A DNA stretch of 64,000 nt from Nephrocerus scutellatus (GCA_947095585.1 OX352765.1:74197976-74261975), one strand, 5' to 3'; numbered from the stretch's first letter, positions 22,001-31,162 are shown. Made by a program: numbers and translations. Notes: generated from the letters alone by a model not told the origin.

Positions 22001-22969
22001 TATGATTCCATCTTGCGTAATAGGGAAGTTTTGTGGTACTATGTGAAAAGGATGTTTGAGATGTTGACCTGGTGTAATTTCGATGTTTAGTAGTATTGTA
22101 CCTAGCGTTGACGTAGACGTTTTGCCTATACCTGTCAGTTCAATAACATTTTTTAAGTTTACCTCGGCATTTAGTTTTAATGTTCCGAGTTTTATTAAAC
22201 TAAGGCTTGCCCCCGTATCGAGCAGCATAATATTAGATTTAGCCTTTGATTCCTGAGACTTTATTTTTATCTCGCTTTTAAAAGTAGATGCTCTGTTTAT
22301 AGATGAGATATTGGCTATTTGTTTAGCTGAACTTGATTCAGTATCTAGACTTCTGGTTAGAAATTGATGTAGCCTTCGGATTTGGCTTTGGCTTCGATTT
22401 TGATGGTGGTGTTCATTTAGCAGAATATTTTGTTTTATTGTTTGCTTTCGGACTTTTTCCGGATTTGAGTCTCTGTTAGGCATTCTATGGCCAGGAACTT
22501 TCTCAGACTTTGCATGTGGAATAGTTCGATTTAAACTATCGGATTTATATTTTTGAGACAGCTCGATTTGAATTTGATTTTGAGAATTCGTTTTTCGATT
22601 TTGATTTTGATTTTGATTTTGATTTTGATTTTGATTTTGATTTTGATTTTGATTTTGATTTTGATTTTGATTTTGATTTTGATTTTGATTTTGATTTTGA
22701 TTTTGATTTTGATTTTGATTTTGATTTTGATTTTGATTTTGATTTTGATTTTGATTTTGATTTTGATTTTGATTTTGATTTTGATTTTGATTTTGATTTT
22801 GATTTTGATTTTGATTTTGATTTTGATTTTGATTTTGATTTTGATTTTGATTTTGATTTTGATTTTGATTTTGATTTTGATTTTGATTTTGATTTTGATT
22901 TACGCACAAGGTTTGATGTCTTTTACCTGACTCCGAGTGCTTGTCGGGCCAGGTCGCTGAGAGTTTCCC
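19046..22969 (-). CDS. pol: Pol polyprotein: protease, reverse transcriptase, RNase H, integrase
   Basis: The frame lies -1 relative to gag and is open upstream of any ATG, so entry is by frameshifting (see 22925-22969). It starts with a ~100-residue Asn-Gln repeat. Then come a retropepsin (LLDTGAS at 22205-22219), RT (PFGLRNAPPTFQRLM; catalytic YLDD at 20978-20989), RNase H (TSDASNEAIGAVLSQ; EKEALAVVWAV; ITDHKPL) and integrase. The integrase has an HHCC zinc-binding segment (GGHQGVKRTL, CELCQKN), the DDE core (ALDIVGPLP, LTDQGTNF, NGSLERSHR) and a GPYEIVEI tail. The downstream frame contains 1,287 codons before TAA at 19046. All catalytic acidic residues I looked for are present. Its end is separated from the env ATG by 9 bases. 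Confidence 0.95.
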   Translation of the reverse strand, partial: GKLSATWPDKHSESGKRHQTLCVNQNQNQNQNQNQNQNQNQNQNQNQNQNQNQNQNQNQNQNQNQNQNQNQNQNQNQNQNQNQNQNQNQNQNQNQNQNQNQNQNQNQNQNQNQNQNQNQNQNQNRKTNSQNQIQIELSQKYKSDSLNRTIPHAKSEKVPGHRMPNRDSNPEKVRKQTIKQNILLNEHHHQNRSQSQIRRLHQFLTRSLDTESSSAKQIANISSINRASTFKSEIKIKSQESKAKSNIMLLDTGASLSLIKLGTLKLNAEVNLKNVIELTGIGKTSTSTLGTILLNIEITPGQHLKHPFHIVPQNFPITQDGIIGEDFFRKFNAIVDYNDNIFVYHYKNRQFTVDFSNEWKTLTIPARTEKWVKYGPVKEKMEQIYFSQEIAPRVYSASTITAPKDGYVFISILNTNNEDVSIKNLSLKSENMDHYTVYNLNSISTDQVVEERLEKLKTELNLIHLNLEEKQSIEEICRNFNHLFFIEGDKLSTTSGIKHSIKTENTVPANIRPYRLAEIHKQEIRKQVNKMLQDDVIRPSTSPWNAPLLVVPKKGDQKWRVVIDYRKLNEATIPDAYPIPNIEDILGQLGDSKYFTTLDLVDGFHQIEITEEDKEKTAFSTTNGHFEFNRMPFGLRNAPPTFQRLMNVVLSGLQGFMCLVYLDDIVIYGKNLQDHNKKLIEVFKALDKFNLKIKLSKCKFLQTEVMYLGHVITADGVKPDPDKIAAINNIEIPKTQKQIKSFLGLSGYYRKFIKNYSQIANPLNKLLRKDVPFKWDAFCDESFRKLKKSIVQPPILIYPNFAKTFYITSDASNEAIGAVLSQRDSNDNDLPIAFASRILNKAEKNYSTIEKEALAVVWAVTHFRPYVFGRHFEVITDHKPLVWMFNLKDPSSRIMRWRIKLEEYDFTVSHKAGHLNTNADALSRLNVPEINVVTRSCSKMTPGEPEQDNHVTEITDPVKIKQILFEFHDTPLGGHQGVKRTLKRIRKAYKWKNMYVDIKKYIMSCELCQKNKVYTRNKIPMVITTTAKVPFERIALDIVGPLPITENNNKYILTFQDDLTKFVQAIAIPNQEARTVAEALIKKIVCTFGIPQTILTDQGTNFTSELFKNICKTLKIHKIQTSPYHPQSNGSLERSHRTLGDYLRNYASKDQANWDQYMDYAIFCYNTTSHSSTNYSPFEALYGFEAPIPSTLNRSVQPTYNYDDYVAEIKEKMQTGYEIIRNNQIKAKEKSKTYYDQNCKETNFNVGDKVLLEIKNRVNKKLTPIFEGPYEIVEILSPENSRIKIGRKEKVIHNNLIKPYTQAHTNT
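22597..22901. repeat. (GATTTT)n hexanucleotide array inside pol
   Basis: About 50 near-perfect copies of gatttt (plus strand) occupy 305 bp. In the pol frame they read Asn-Gln repeats. The other minus-strand frame reads Lys-Ser and a plus-strand frame reads Ile-Leu; none contains a stop, so the array produces long spurious ORFs. The array sits between the gag stop and the protease domain. Its copy number should be unstable, but changes by whole units keep pol in frame. Confidence 0.97.
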
Positions 22970-23877
22970 TGATTCGAATAATTATTTTCGTTACCGGAGT
23001 TCCTATTGTTATTAAAAACTCTTTTTCGGCATTGTTCTATAGAGTGACCTTGGTTTCTACAGTACTTACAAATTATGTCACTGCGGATTGTATCTACACC
23101 AGACCTATTTGTTAATGGTTGAGTGTAGTTTAGAGTAGGCCTATTTACAAAAGGTTGCGTGGTTTGTATATTTGGTCTGTGGTTTGTGTTATTTAAAAAC
23201 CTAACGTCACCGGGGCTGAAATTATAATTTCTGATTGTGCGGCATTCACTGGTATTGTGAGTTTTCGTTTTGCAGTGTTTACAGTACATGTTATTTTGGT
23301 TTTGGTACCGATTACTTGTGGATGCAAGAAGTTTTTCTTCTTCCATCGCTATTTCGACTGCTTCGTCGAACTCTTTACATCGTGCACTTTTAACAAGAAG
23401 TTTTATTTGTGGATTTAAACCATTGCAAAAACTATTCAGCATCATTGCGCTGTTTAGCGAACGGATTGCTTTATTGGATGAATCATCCTCAGTGTTTGCG
23501 TTTGCGTTGTTTAATTCATCGCACAACGCATTGGCTCTTTCCGCGTATGAAGCAACTGTTTCCCTGTAGCCTTGCTTAAATTGAAACATTTCTGTCTGAA
23601 TCACCTGAACCGATCGACATTTTCTAAAATTTTTTACTAGTGCGTCTTTAAGTTCTGGCCATCCGTTATAATCGTTGTATTTTATTACAACATTGTAGGC
23701 TCTGCCAGTTAACTTTGACTTCACTATGTCAACTAATTCTAATTTGTCTGCATCGTCAATCGCTTTTTTTGACTGCAGGTCAACTAGTTGAATGAATCGA
23801 TCTAAGTTTTTGGCTAATCCATCAAACTCAGGAATTAGCTTGATGGCGTGTGAGGGGTTAAAACGACTTGTAGTCAT
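22900..23877 (-). CDS. gag: Gag polyprotein (capsid and nucleocapsid)
   Basis: The first ATG in the open frame is at 23877; the frame is open further upstream to a TTG at 23955, but ATG is preferred. This gives 325 residues. The N-terminal two-thirds has the capsid-type helical pattern of 17.6-like Gag (IPEFDGLAKNLDRFI, YNGWPELKDALVKNF, FQFKQGYRETVASYAER). Two CX2CX4HX4C zinc knuckles follow (CKHCKTKTHNTSEC and CKYCRNQGHSIEQC). The C-terminus is Asn/Gly/Ser-rich and contains the slippery heptamer. It ends at TAA (22900-22902), overlapping pol. No lesions were seen. Gag packages the genomic RNA and forms the particle. Confidence 0.93.
   Translation of the reverse strand: MTTSRFNPSHAIKLIPEFDGLAKNLDRFIQLVDLQSKKAIDDADKLELVDIVKSKLTGRAYNVVIKYNDYNGWPELKDALVKNFRKCRSVQVIQTEMFQFKQGYRETVASYAERANALCDELNNANANTEDDSSNKAIRSLNSAMMLNSFCNGLNPQIKLLVKSARCKEFDEAVEIAMEEEKLLASTSNRYQNQNNMYCKHCKTKTHNTSECRTIRNYNFSPGDVRFLNNTNHRPNIQTTQPFVNRPTLNYTQPLTNRSGVDTIRSDIICKYCRNQGHSIEQCRKRVFNNNRNSGNENNYSNQGNSQRPGPTSTRSQVKDIKPCA
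22925..22969 (-). promoter_or_regulatory. Predicted -1 ribosomal frameshift signal (gag to pol)
   Basis: In the gag frame the minus strand reads G GGA AAC at 22963-22969, a canonical X XXY YYZ slippery heptamer. An 8-base spacer follows (22955-22962). Then comes a 30-base hairpin (22925-22954) whose 11-pair stem includes one G-U pair and a single bulged A around a 7-base loop. The -1 frame has no stop from the heptamer into pol. Spacing and geometry match known retroviral signals. The prediction is from sequence only. Confidence 0.85.
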
Positions 23878-24930
23878 TTTTAATTTCTTATCTAAAGATA
23901 CTTGGGGAGCTTTATCAACTAACTTTGAGTCTTCTCTCGGAACTTTGGAAAGCAATTACTACCATAAAAAAAAAATCGGAGAAAAGGGGTTGGATTTGAT
24001 GGGTTTAGAATTAGGGAAAGTCTCTTTTGTTATGTTTGCCTCATTCGTGAATACTTATTTTTTACTAAAAATTTCTATGTGTATATTTATCTGAATTTTT
24101 GTAAAGATTTTGTTATCGTTTCGGTTAATTGTGTTCAAACTTTTTTTTTTTACACGAAATATATGTTTTGGACATGGATAGAAAAATATTTATAAGTGAA
24201 CTTTTTTATTTAGCACATAAGATATGTGTTAGGAAATGGTTACCTACTATAGAAATAAACTCTTAATTTTTTTCTTTGACTTCCTTGAGTTCATCTTTTA
24301 TAAGATTTTATTTGTCTTTTAATATATTTTAAATTAGATAAAGATTTAAATATTTTTTAAATTCATAAAGTTTAAGAAAAAAAATAGAATTCTTACAAAT
24401 TCATGTTTTTGTTGTTGTTGGATGTTGCCCGCTGTGATGTGCTGGATGCTGGTAATGATGTTGATGACAATTGATGATATTGATGATGAATTTCCGGGTC
24501 ATTGTTGTTGCTATTACTGTTGCTGCTGCATCGGTGTTCAGTCTCGCTTGCTTTAGCTTGTCGGATGTGGTTTTGGTTGGTAGATCGCGAATCATGGTTG
24601 AATTTAGCGTAGTATTGTCTTCATAATTCTGATTTCCGTAGCTATGGAAAAACATGGTATTTGCCATGTGCTTTCTTTGTATTAAAAAAAATTTGGCACA
24701 AATTATTCATCGTGAAAAGTTATAAATAATCTCGAACGTTGAGAAATTATAGAAAGCTCATTGCATATTTAAAAACAGCTTTAATTACACATATATAAAA
24801 ACCACGGATTATAAAATTTTACTACGACACAATCATACATTTTATTTTGTTGTCTCACTAGTCACGTTTAAAAACATTAAAAAAAAAGAAAAAAAATAAA
24901 TCGGGATACTAGGCAGATGCTTTACCTAGT
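23878..24930 (-). other. Errantivirus 5' leader
   Basis: About 1 kb separates the PBS from the gag ATG. It is AT-rich with one small minus-strand ORF (24401-24667, 88 codons, starting MANTMFFHSYGNQNYED). That ORF is rich in Thr, His and Asn and has no recognised domain. It might be an upstream ORF, part of a spliced env leader, or chance. The packaging signal would be expected here but cannot be identified by eye. Confidence 0.6.
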
Positions 24931-24949
24931 AATCCCACCGCTGCCACCA
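24931..24949 (-). other. Primer binding site, complementary to tRNA-Leu
   Basis: The plus strand reads aatcccaccgctgccacca, which is the 3' end of a eukaryotic tRNA-Leu of the AAG/UAG isoacceptor type including CCA. The retroviral RNA would therefore carry the 19-base complement. It sits two bases inside the 5' LTR. Confidence 0.85.
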
Positions 24950-24951
24950 AA

Positions 24952-25515
24952 TGTTGGGTCGTGGTAATATATCGAAAAATAAAACACAGATGGATTAGTT
25001 TATATAAAGTGTTTAATGATCTGACCGCTAGGCAACTTGCCTAATCGGATGTTTGAAATTGACTCCCTCATCCATCGTTCCATTTCTTCCTCCATGCCTT
25101 TGACTTGATTTTTTAGTGCAGGTCAAACTGAACCGTTCTGTTGACCTGCATGTTTACGCATCACCATTCTCGCAGTCGTTGTACGAACAAGCGAATGCGA
25201 GAATGCAATTGACAATAGAAAATGTAGACGCCGCGGTGGGTCGTCGGTATCCGATTTAGGATTTGGGAAAAAAAAGGATAGATTGAAGACGCCGCGGTGG
25301 GTCGTCGGATTTAGAATAATAGGAATTGTAGACGCCGCGGTGGGTCGTCGGATTTAGGATAATGGATTTGGGTTATTGGAAAAATGGGTAATGTTACATT
25401 ATGGATAATGTAACATTAGAAAAAATAGGAAATGTGCATAGCACATGTTTGGGAAAGGAAGGATATTATGAAATGTGCGTAGCACATGTCTAAGGAGTTG
25501 TGTGTGGTCACAACA
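24952..25515 (-). repeat. 5' LTR of the errantivirus
   Basis: This is the 564 bp partner of 16277-16840, identical by eye. The three 22-base motif copies are at 25226-25247, 25287-25308 and 25330-25351. In this position the LTR carries the promoter. A TATATAA-type stretch lies near 25000-25010 toward its inner end. The actual start site cannot be placed by eye. Confidence 0.95.
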
Positions 25516-25758
25516 GTTCTCAAGAAAAATGCTCGTGTTTCTTATTTTCTCAGAGTATGAGCGAGCTCTAAGTGCTCAGAATAAAATGATCTGAGCACTT
25601 TCAAATTTGACATCTGATGTCAAATGTCTCTTTCGATGATTTTCTCCTACAATAAAAAGATAAAAAAAAATGACCCAGGATCGAGGGGCTCCCATATCAA
25701 TTTCTGCGATAAGAGAATTTAGATGAAAAATTTTAATTTTTATGGGTTTTTACATAAA
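25516..25758 (-). repeat. Family A element, terminal half beyond the errantivirus
   Basis: It resumes directly after the 4 bp duplication and is the reverse complement of 46643-46868. It ends with the family A terminal signature gagaatttagatgaaaaatt and aatttttatgggtttt. Together with 15057-16276 it makes one element. Confidence 0.85.
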
Positions 25759-26129
25759 CTTATTACCAAGGAAAACCTCACTGAACGACTTGCGCCACGG
25801 CAATAAGGTTGGCTATACCCTTTATTAAGATTAAAACTAAACTAAAACATAATTATAGTAGTGCTGTTAAATTTTGTAAAGGGGGGGGGGTTATCAAGGT
25901 GGGTCTTGAAGGGTCTTGGTGGTCTGTTGGGTGGAGGGTAGTGCGGTGGGGGCAGCCAGGCAACGCTGGGTATTTCAGCTAGCAAATAATAAAATTCGAT
26001 CGGTTTCAATTTATTTTCTCAGAATTCTCTCTGATTCATTGAAAAAGCAATACGAAAAAACGAACATGAAACTAAAACAACGCGGGTCCTTTACGCATTT
26101 CTTTTCGAAAAGTTTTTTTTATAATTTGC
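25759..26129. other. Repeat-derived spacer
   Basis: It contains the gacttgcgccacggcaataa motif near 25789 that is also near 44345 and, diverged, 15017. It also has a G run at about 25881-25890. A ~90 bp stretch (about 26001-26095, from cggtttcaatttattttctc to aaaacaacgcgggtccttt) recurs at about 47860-47945. No gene is seen. Confidence 0.5.
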
Positions 26130-26440
26130 GCACTCGTAAAGGGGTTCCCACCTTTATAATGCTCGGCTATATGTTTTGGCACTCAAGGAAAAAGAGGAGG
26201 AAAGAGAAGATGTCTATGAGCTTGTGCTCTGAATGCCTGTGGATCACAGCGATTAAGAAAGACAGAGCTTTGGTAGAGCATTCAACATACATGTTGTACG
26301 GCTGAAGAACGCATCTCTGAACTTAACTGTACGTTCAAAGATGGGCCTGTGGTTGAACTGATGAGCACCAGTGTTGCGGTTGAATTCAAGGAGTGATGGC
26401 ATGCAACTGGCTATTTCTCTTGAGCAAGGCAAATACTTGT
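26130..26440 (-). pseudogene. LINE 3'-end fragment (CR1/Jockey-like family)
   Basis: The minus-strand frame reads CSREIASCMPSLLEFNRNTG, HRPIFERTVKFRDAFFSRTT and LNALPKLCLS. This is the last coding block of the same family as 2615-3577. The 3' sequence ataaaggtgggaacccc-tt near 26135-26160 matches the family's 3' end. The rest of the element is missing. Confidence 0.7.
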
Positions 26441-26604
26441 ACCATGCTCTGATAGTACCTAAAGCAAAAAAAATAAAACCAAATAAAAGAAAATGTATAT
26501 TTTTAGTCTGCAATTTAAAAAAATGTTGTATGTACATCAAAAACAAAAATGAACGATTTTGAGTTGGAATAAATAAATTACGCAGTTATGTTTTTAATGA
26601 AATT

Positions 26605-27592
26605 TTATTTTATATGTAAACCTTTGTTTTTATAAACAGTCAAACACCGGCTTGACCAAGATTTAAGTGCCTCTCGCTTTATCAATCTTTTTAGTTGCGC
26701 AATATTATCAACTTTAGATCTTGCCAATTGTGACTTCAAGTATCCCCACAGGAAATAATCACATGGTGCTAAGTCGGGTGATGAGGGAGTCCATAAATTA
26801 GGATGGATATAGGATACGTTGTTTTGTTGGAGGAATGCAAGTGTTTTATTTGCCGTATGTGATGGAGCTGAGTCTTGGTGTAATATCCAGTTACCATTTG
26901 GGCACAAGTGTTTTGAATCTTTGATAAGAGGTTTTAAACAGTTGCTTATGTAGTAATCTGCATTTATTTTAGCACCTGGCTGAATTAAAATGGGTACTGT
27001 TGTGCCAAAATTAGATATTCCCAAAAATTCCATGAATCCTTTCGGATGAGACGGTTTTTTGAAGGGAACTAATTCCGCTCTAGTTTGCTTGCGACTCAAA
27101 TATTGCACACTTCTTTGGCCGTCGGCATTTGTTAAATAAAACTAAGCTTCGTCGACTGTGATATATTTTTTCCATTTATCGCCTTTCAGTAGTCGGTAAA
27201 GGCCCAGAGACCGTTGGTGCCTTTTGGTGATTGTCTGCGCAGACATATTGTGACGCTTCGGCTTCTTCACAAGTCTTAGTCCCAATTTTTTTTAGTGTAT
27301 ACTGTATGACTCCAACCTTTCTGTTAAAATGTTTTGCCAGATTTTTCTGCGTCGGTGGTTGTGGTTTGGTAGCCATTTTTCGCAAATTTGAAATTTGGCG
27401 TTTTGACAAAGATAATTTTCGTCCCTCATTTTCAATTCGTTTATTATATTTGGTTAGTGTACCTTTTGAAATATTAAACCCCACTTTTTTACACTCTTGT
27501 ATAATTAGTGAAAAACTAACGTTTTTCTTTAAAAAATTTGAAACAAAGAGCTGCTGTTCAATTGTCAACACCATGATAAGAACTAACATTTA
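26605..27592 (-). pseudogene. maT-type (D,D37D) Tc1/mariner transposase, decayed
   Basis: Two minus-strand frames cover most of a transposase. The 5' one (27589 down to 27176) holds the DNA-binding half (SFSLIIQECKKVGFNISKGT, RQISNLRKMA). The 3' one (27108 down to 26605) holds the catalytic half. The first catalytic Asp lies in YITVDEA near 27155, directly followed by TAG where Trp is usual. The second is in LHQDSAPSH and the third in LAPCDYFLWG, with 37 residues between them, the spacing of the maT group. At least one frameshift and one nonsense codon make it inactive. Terminal inverted repeats were not identified. Confidence 0.82.
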
Positions 27593-27599
27593 AAATAAA

Positions 27600-30079
27600 A
27601 TTGCATTTTAAATATTCTATTGTTTTGATGCTTGTGTTTTATACGTACTCTACTTCTCTCTAAAATAACGATAAATGCAAATTTTTTGCAAACATGAAGT
27701 TAGAGTCGTTTTCGTTCTGATTCTGCTTATCGTTGGTTTGGTGTATTATATATAGACGAGTGTAGGCGCAGCCTGTTAGCCCGCGGACTCCTAGTTTGTA
27801 TAATTTTACTCAATTTCAATTGTGTTACAACAAAATTAATTCTGAATTTTTAGTTAAAAGATTGAGAATCATTAAAAGTATAGTTTGGAAGAAAAAAAAA
27901 ACAAGAAGAAAAAAGCAACAAGAGTACATAGGTTTGGTAAAGATTCTTTTGTTTTGTTCTGATTTTCTTATCTTCTGATGAACTACCACAAAACACATAA
28001 ACATTAGCCAACGATCTAGCAGTCCATTTGCCAGCCTTAGCTTAATTTAGCAAAATGCTACTTTGTTACATGAGTGGTGTGTGTGTGTGTGTGTTTTTGT
28101 TCTCATGGCAACTTAATTGATCCCAATTATAATTAATTTATCTAACACAATGCTGTTGGTCCTGGCAGCTACTTGGCTGCTTGGGAGAAATTCATCACTT
28201 TCAGCTTTTGTTTATTGGTTTATACGGTGTCGCACTGAGCCACATGGCGGACGGTCACACACAATATGAGTTATGACAATAACGACAATCGCCAGTGTTC
28301 TTGCTCACAACACGGCGCCATAAAAATTCTTCACCCATAGTCCTGCTGCAATACTTGCATCCATTTCCATGGAAAATATGATATACGATGGCTATGCTGC
28401 ACTATCCCAACTCTTCTCCTCCTCCTCCTCTTTCTCATGAAGTATTCGCTGTCGATTTTCTGGGTGTTTCTGTTTGATGGGCTTTCGTTTCTAATTAATT
28501 ATAATTATCGGGTTTATTGTCAGGATAATAATTTTCCTCGTTTTATAATAATTTTCTGGGGCGTTGAGTGTAGGAGCCCCACTACGCGGCGTGTCTACTT
28601 GTGTTTATGCGTGCCGTCGCCGTATCATGTTACCGCGCCGGTGTGTTTGTCGTGCACGTTATCGGCGACCGACGACGCTGGCTTCCGTTTTGGGCAGCGA
28701 CATGGACTTGCCGTAGCTCGTAAATTTGGCGCACGCATGTATGCTTGTTCGAATATACTCACTGACATATGCGTTAACGATACTGTCGCCTAACCTAAAG
28801 CTGATAGCCAGAGGGGTTTGGTATTGGGCTGCTTCAGGATTCGTTTCCCCATAATTAATGGACTGCGATGCATTTTTGCGGAAATGGTCGATTCATTATA
28901 TGTCCCATTTGGTTTATAAAAAACAAATGCAACATAAAATGCTTTTTTCCTGGGCAAATGCATTGACTCTAACGAACACACACAATATGCCATGCCAAAT
29001 CACAAGGTCACAAGCGCCGTGGATAGCGTTCTTTGTCATGCACAAATCAATTTTATCAATTTCCAGCGTTGTTACTCGTATTAATAATGACTTGGCTAAG
29101 GATGATACCCTTACCACTGCTTTCGCCCATATTCCTCTCTCTCTCTCTCTCTCTAATTACTGTCACTGATTGACGAAGGACTCCTCTGTTTTGACGCAGC
29201 ATTGATTTGGCAAATTTGTGAACACATCTCAATTAATACAAAGGATAAAGTTTTCGGATAAAGGATTATTCCTCACAACTATCAACTACATCATGCAGTC
29301 ATTGCAATTGAAATTTCGACAATTGCTAAATAACGGTTTGTTTAATGACATGTTGGTGACACATCAGAATCGGGAACATCATCCAATTTGTTTGAATTTG
29401 TGTAGCAGCCACACCAGCAGGACACAAACTGGTGCCAAGTGGTGGTGTCACGCAGTATACATTAGCGGAACATTACCAAAGCAACAAAACAACGAATAGC
29501 AGGAGATTTATTGATTTATGGGGCTATGAACACGTCGGTCGGTCGGTCGAGTTTTACTCGAATATGCACAGAAAGCTCTGCTGAAACGTAAATTCTTCTT
29601 CTTCTTTAGTATTGGGTCGTATAGTGTGCAAGTAAAGCATTCCCTCCCTTTAAAGTGTTTGCTATATGTGGTATTTCGCGTATGTAGCATCGATTGCATT
29701 TGAGTGCGTCCGTACCCTGGGGCGTTTGTGTCGCAGATTGATGTCGTCAATGTTATTATGTCAAATGCCATGATCAGTTGCACAAGCAGAGAACCGTGTA
29801 TCACTGCGAGCTATGAGGACAGATGCCATTTCAGTTTTTCACCAACCCCTTGCACGACCATGAGAGTGTCAAATGTTACCGCATTAGGTCCCCATTAGGT
29901 GACTTATACTCGTATATGTAGATTATATGTTCCATTAGCACACCCCACAGGAATTTGTACTTACTCTTAAGGATGAACCCAGCATATGCTTATACCAGCC
30001 GTTGGCTTATAGAAACCATATGATGATGATGATGATGAAAATGGGGTATCTACCAAATAGAACTATAACCCATATGGAT
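27600..30079. other. Spacer, no gene recognised
   Basis: The sequence is of mixed composition and may be unique. It has a (GT)n run near 28077-28094, a (CT)n run near 29141-29156 and a ggtcggtcggtcg run near 29535. The longest open frame (28437-28793, 118 codons) has no recognised domain and no splice-site support. It may be host intergenic or intronic DNA. Confidence 0.4.
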
Positions 30080-30360
30080 ATATTGTGCTTCCCCCTAACT
30101 AGTACTATGGAGACAGTGCATGCCCGTCCCTATAGCCACCCCTCCATACCAATAGCTATGGGTGTGTGTTGTGGGTTCAGTGAATGTCGTGCAGACTCCG
30201 AGATTGCGTGAATTCCCAAGAGGTATCTTCTCTGTCGGGTCGTTGCTCCGCATTCATAGAGAAGATGACACGGGATTTTCTTCGCTTCCCCACAAACCAT
30301 GCAGATGCCATCGTCCTCTAGTTTTAATTTCTTTATGCGCACCTTCAGTCAACAATGCCT
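30080..30360 (-). pseudogene. LINE C-terminal zinc-knuckle fragment
   Basis: A minus-strand frame (30342 down to 30130) reads IKKLKLEDDGICMVCGEAKK, PCHLLYECGATTRQRRYLLG. The CX2CX8HX4C pattern is typical of the zinc-knuckle-like motif at the C-terminus of R1/Jockey/I-type LINE ORF2 proteins. No RT or RNase H part is attached. Confidence 0.65.
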
Positions 30361-30870
30361 ATTAGGAAACCCGTAATTATTCTTAAATTACTTCCACTAA
30401 GTTCCAATATCGAGCGAGACCTCTTTCGGTCATAGTTCCTCATCACTTCCTTTGCTTGTCATAGGCCTGAAAGATTTTCCCATTATACGGAAGCGGAAGC
30501 TGCCTTACCTATTTTGCGGATCTCCTCCTGCATTATGCGGTACCCTATGCCACAGAATAGTTCTGGCACTACAAGCGGAGTTTATGCCACTTTGTTAGTG
30601 AGCCTATCCTCTGCTCATTGCCTTCTATGCCAGTTTGTCCCGCCACCAACTACAAGCTCACCTTGTCTACTTCGCCAAGTCTGTTTGGCTTCGCCCTATA
30701 CTCCTCCACCAATCCGGACGTGATGTGAAATGTATCTATGTATGTATGAACCATATTGGACATGTTATAAGGAATTTAGCATTAAGTGTAAAGGAGATGC
30801 GAGCCAGAAAATATGATTATGAATAACAAGAGATAGTTATATATTTTTGTTTAAGATTTATAGGACGCAT

Positions 30871-31162
30871 TAATAATAATATTATTCGGCGCGACTGACG
30901 GTTGCGGTCCAAGGCCTAGCTTCTTGCGACCATTTGTGTTGTGCAGGTATATTTTTGTACACAAATGGAAGGGACCTACAATTTAAGGTCAGATCCAAAC
31001 GGCGAATTGGGTATCTTTCCGTGAAAAGTTATTGCTTTCGGAACGTTTGATACCTTTTGCGAGAGGTGGGACACCGTGAAAAATACTTTTGGTGTAACTG
31101 GAATTCGAACCACGAACCCCTGCTCAGTAGCCATGGGCTTTTCCACTGAGCCACGGCGCCCA
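30871..31162 (-). mobile_element. tRNA-derived SINE, copy 3 (near full length)
   Basis: Read on the minus strand, it begins gggcgccgtggctcagtgga (A box), has ggttcgaattccagttac after the anticodon-arm region (B box), and then the family body. It ends in cgcgccgaataatattatta. It is one of the two best-preserved copies. No clear target duplication was found. Confidence 0.85.

Larger units (their letters stand above)
16277..25515 (-). mobile_element. Complete errantivirus (env-bearing gypsy-type endogenous retrovirus)
   Basis: The 9,239 bp element lies on the minus strand in the order 5' LTR, PBS, leader, gag, pol, env, PPT, 3' LTR. The two 564 bp LTRs are identical by eye, which implies a recent insertion. 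The direct repeat gttc flanks it (16273-16276 and 25516-25519). All three genes are open, so it may be competent or only recently lost competence. The gene set and protein motifs place it with the 17.6/297/ZAM type of insect errantiviruses. The target is a family A repeat; the empty paralogous site is at 46865-46868. Confidence 0.95.

Noticed and set aside
22545..22907. Minus-strand 120-codon Lys-Ser repeat ORF
   Set aside because: It is the same array in another frame, without domain content; the pol frame explains the region.
22907..22909. pol starting at a TTG inside the overlap
   Set aside because: The slippery heptamer and hairpin upstream, with the open -1 frame, explain entry into pol better than a non-ATG start.
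22553..22930. Plus-strand 125-codon Ile-Leu repeat ORF
   Set aside because: It is the antisense reading of the (GATTTT)n array inside pol; the array is stop-free in these frames by composition, so this is not evidence of a gene.
23878..23955. gag starting at 23955
   Set aside because: The codon there is TTG. The first ATG in frame, at 23877, begins the conserved-looking MTTSRFNPSH and is the simpler start.
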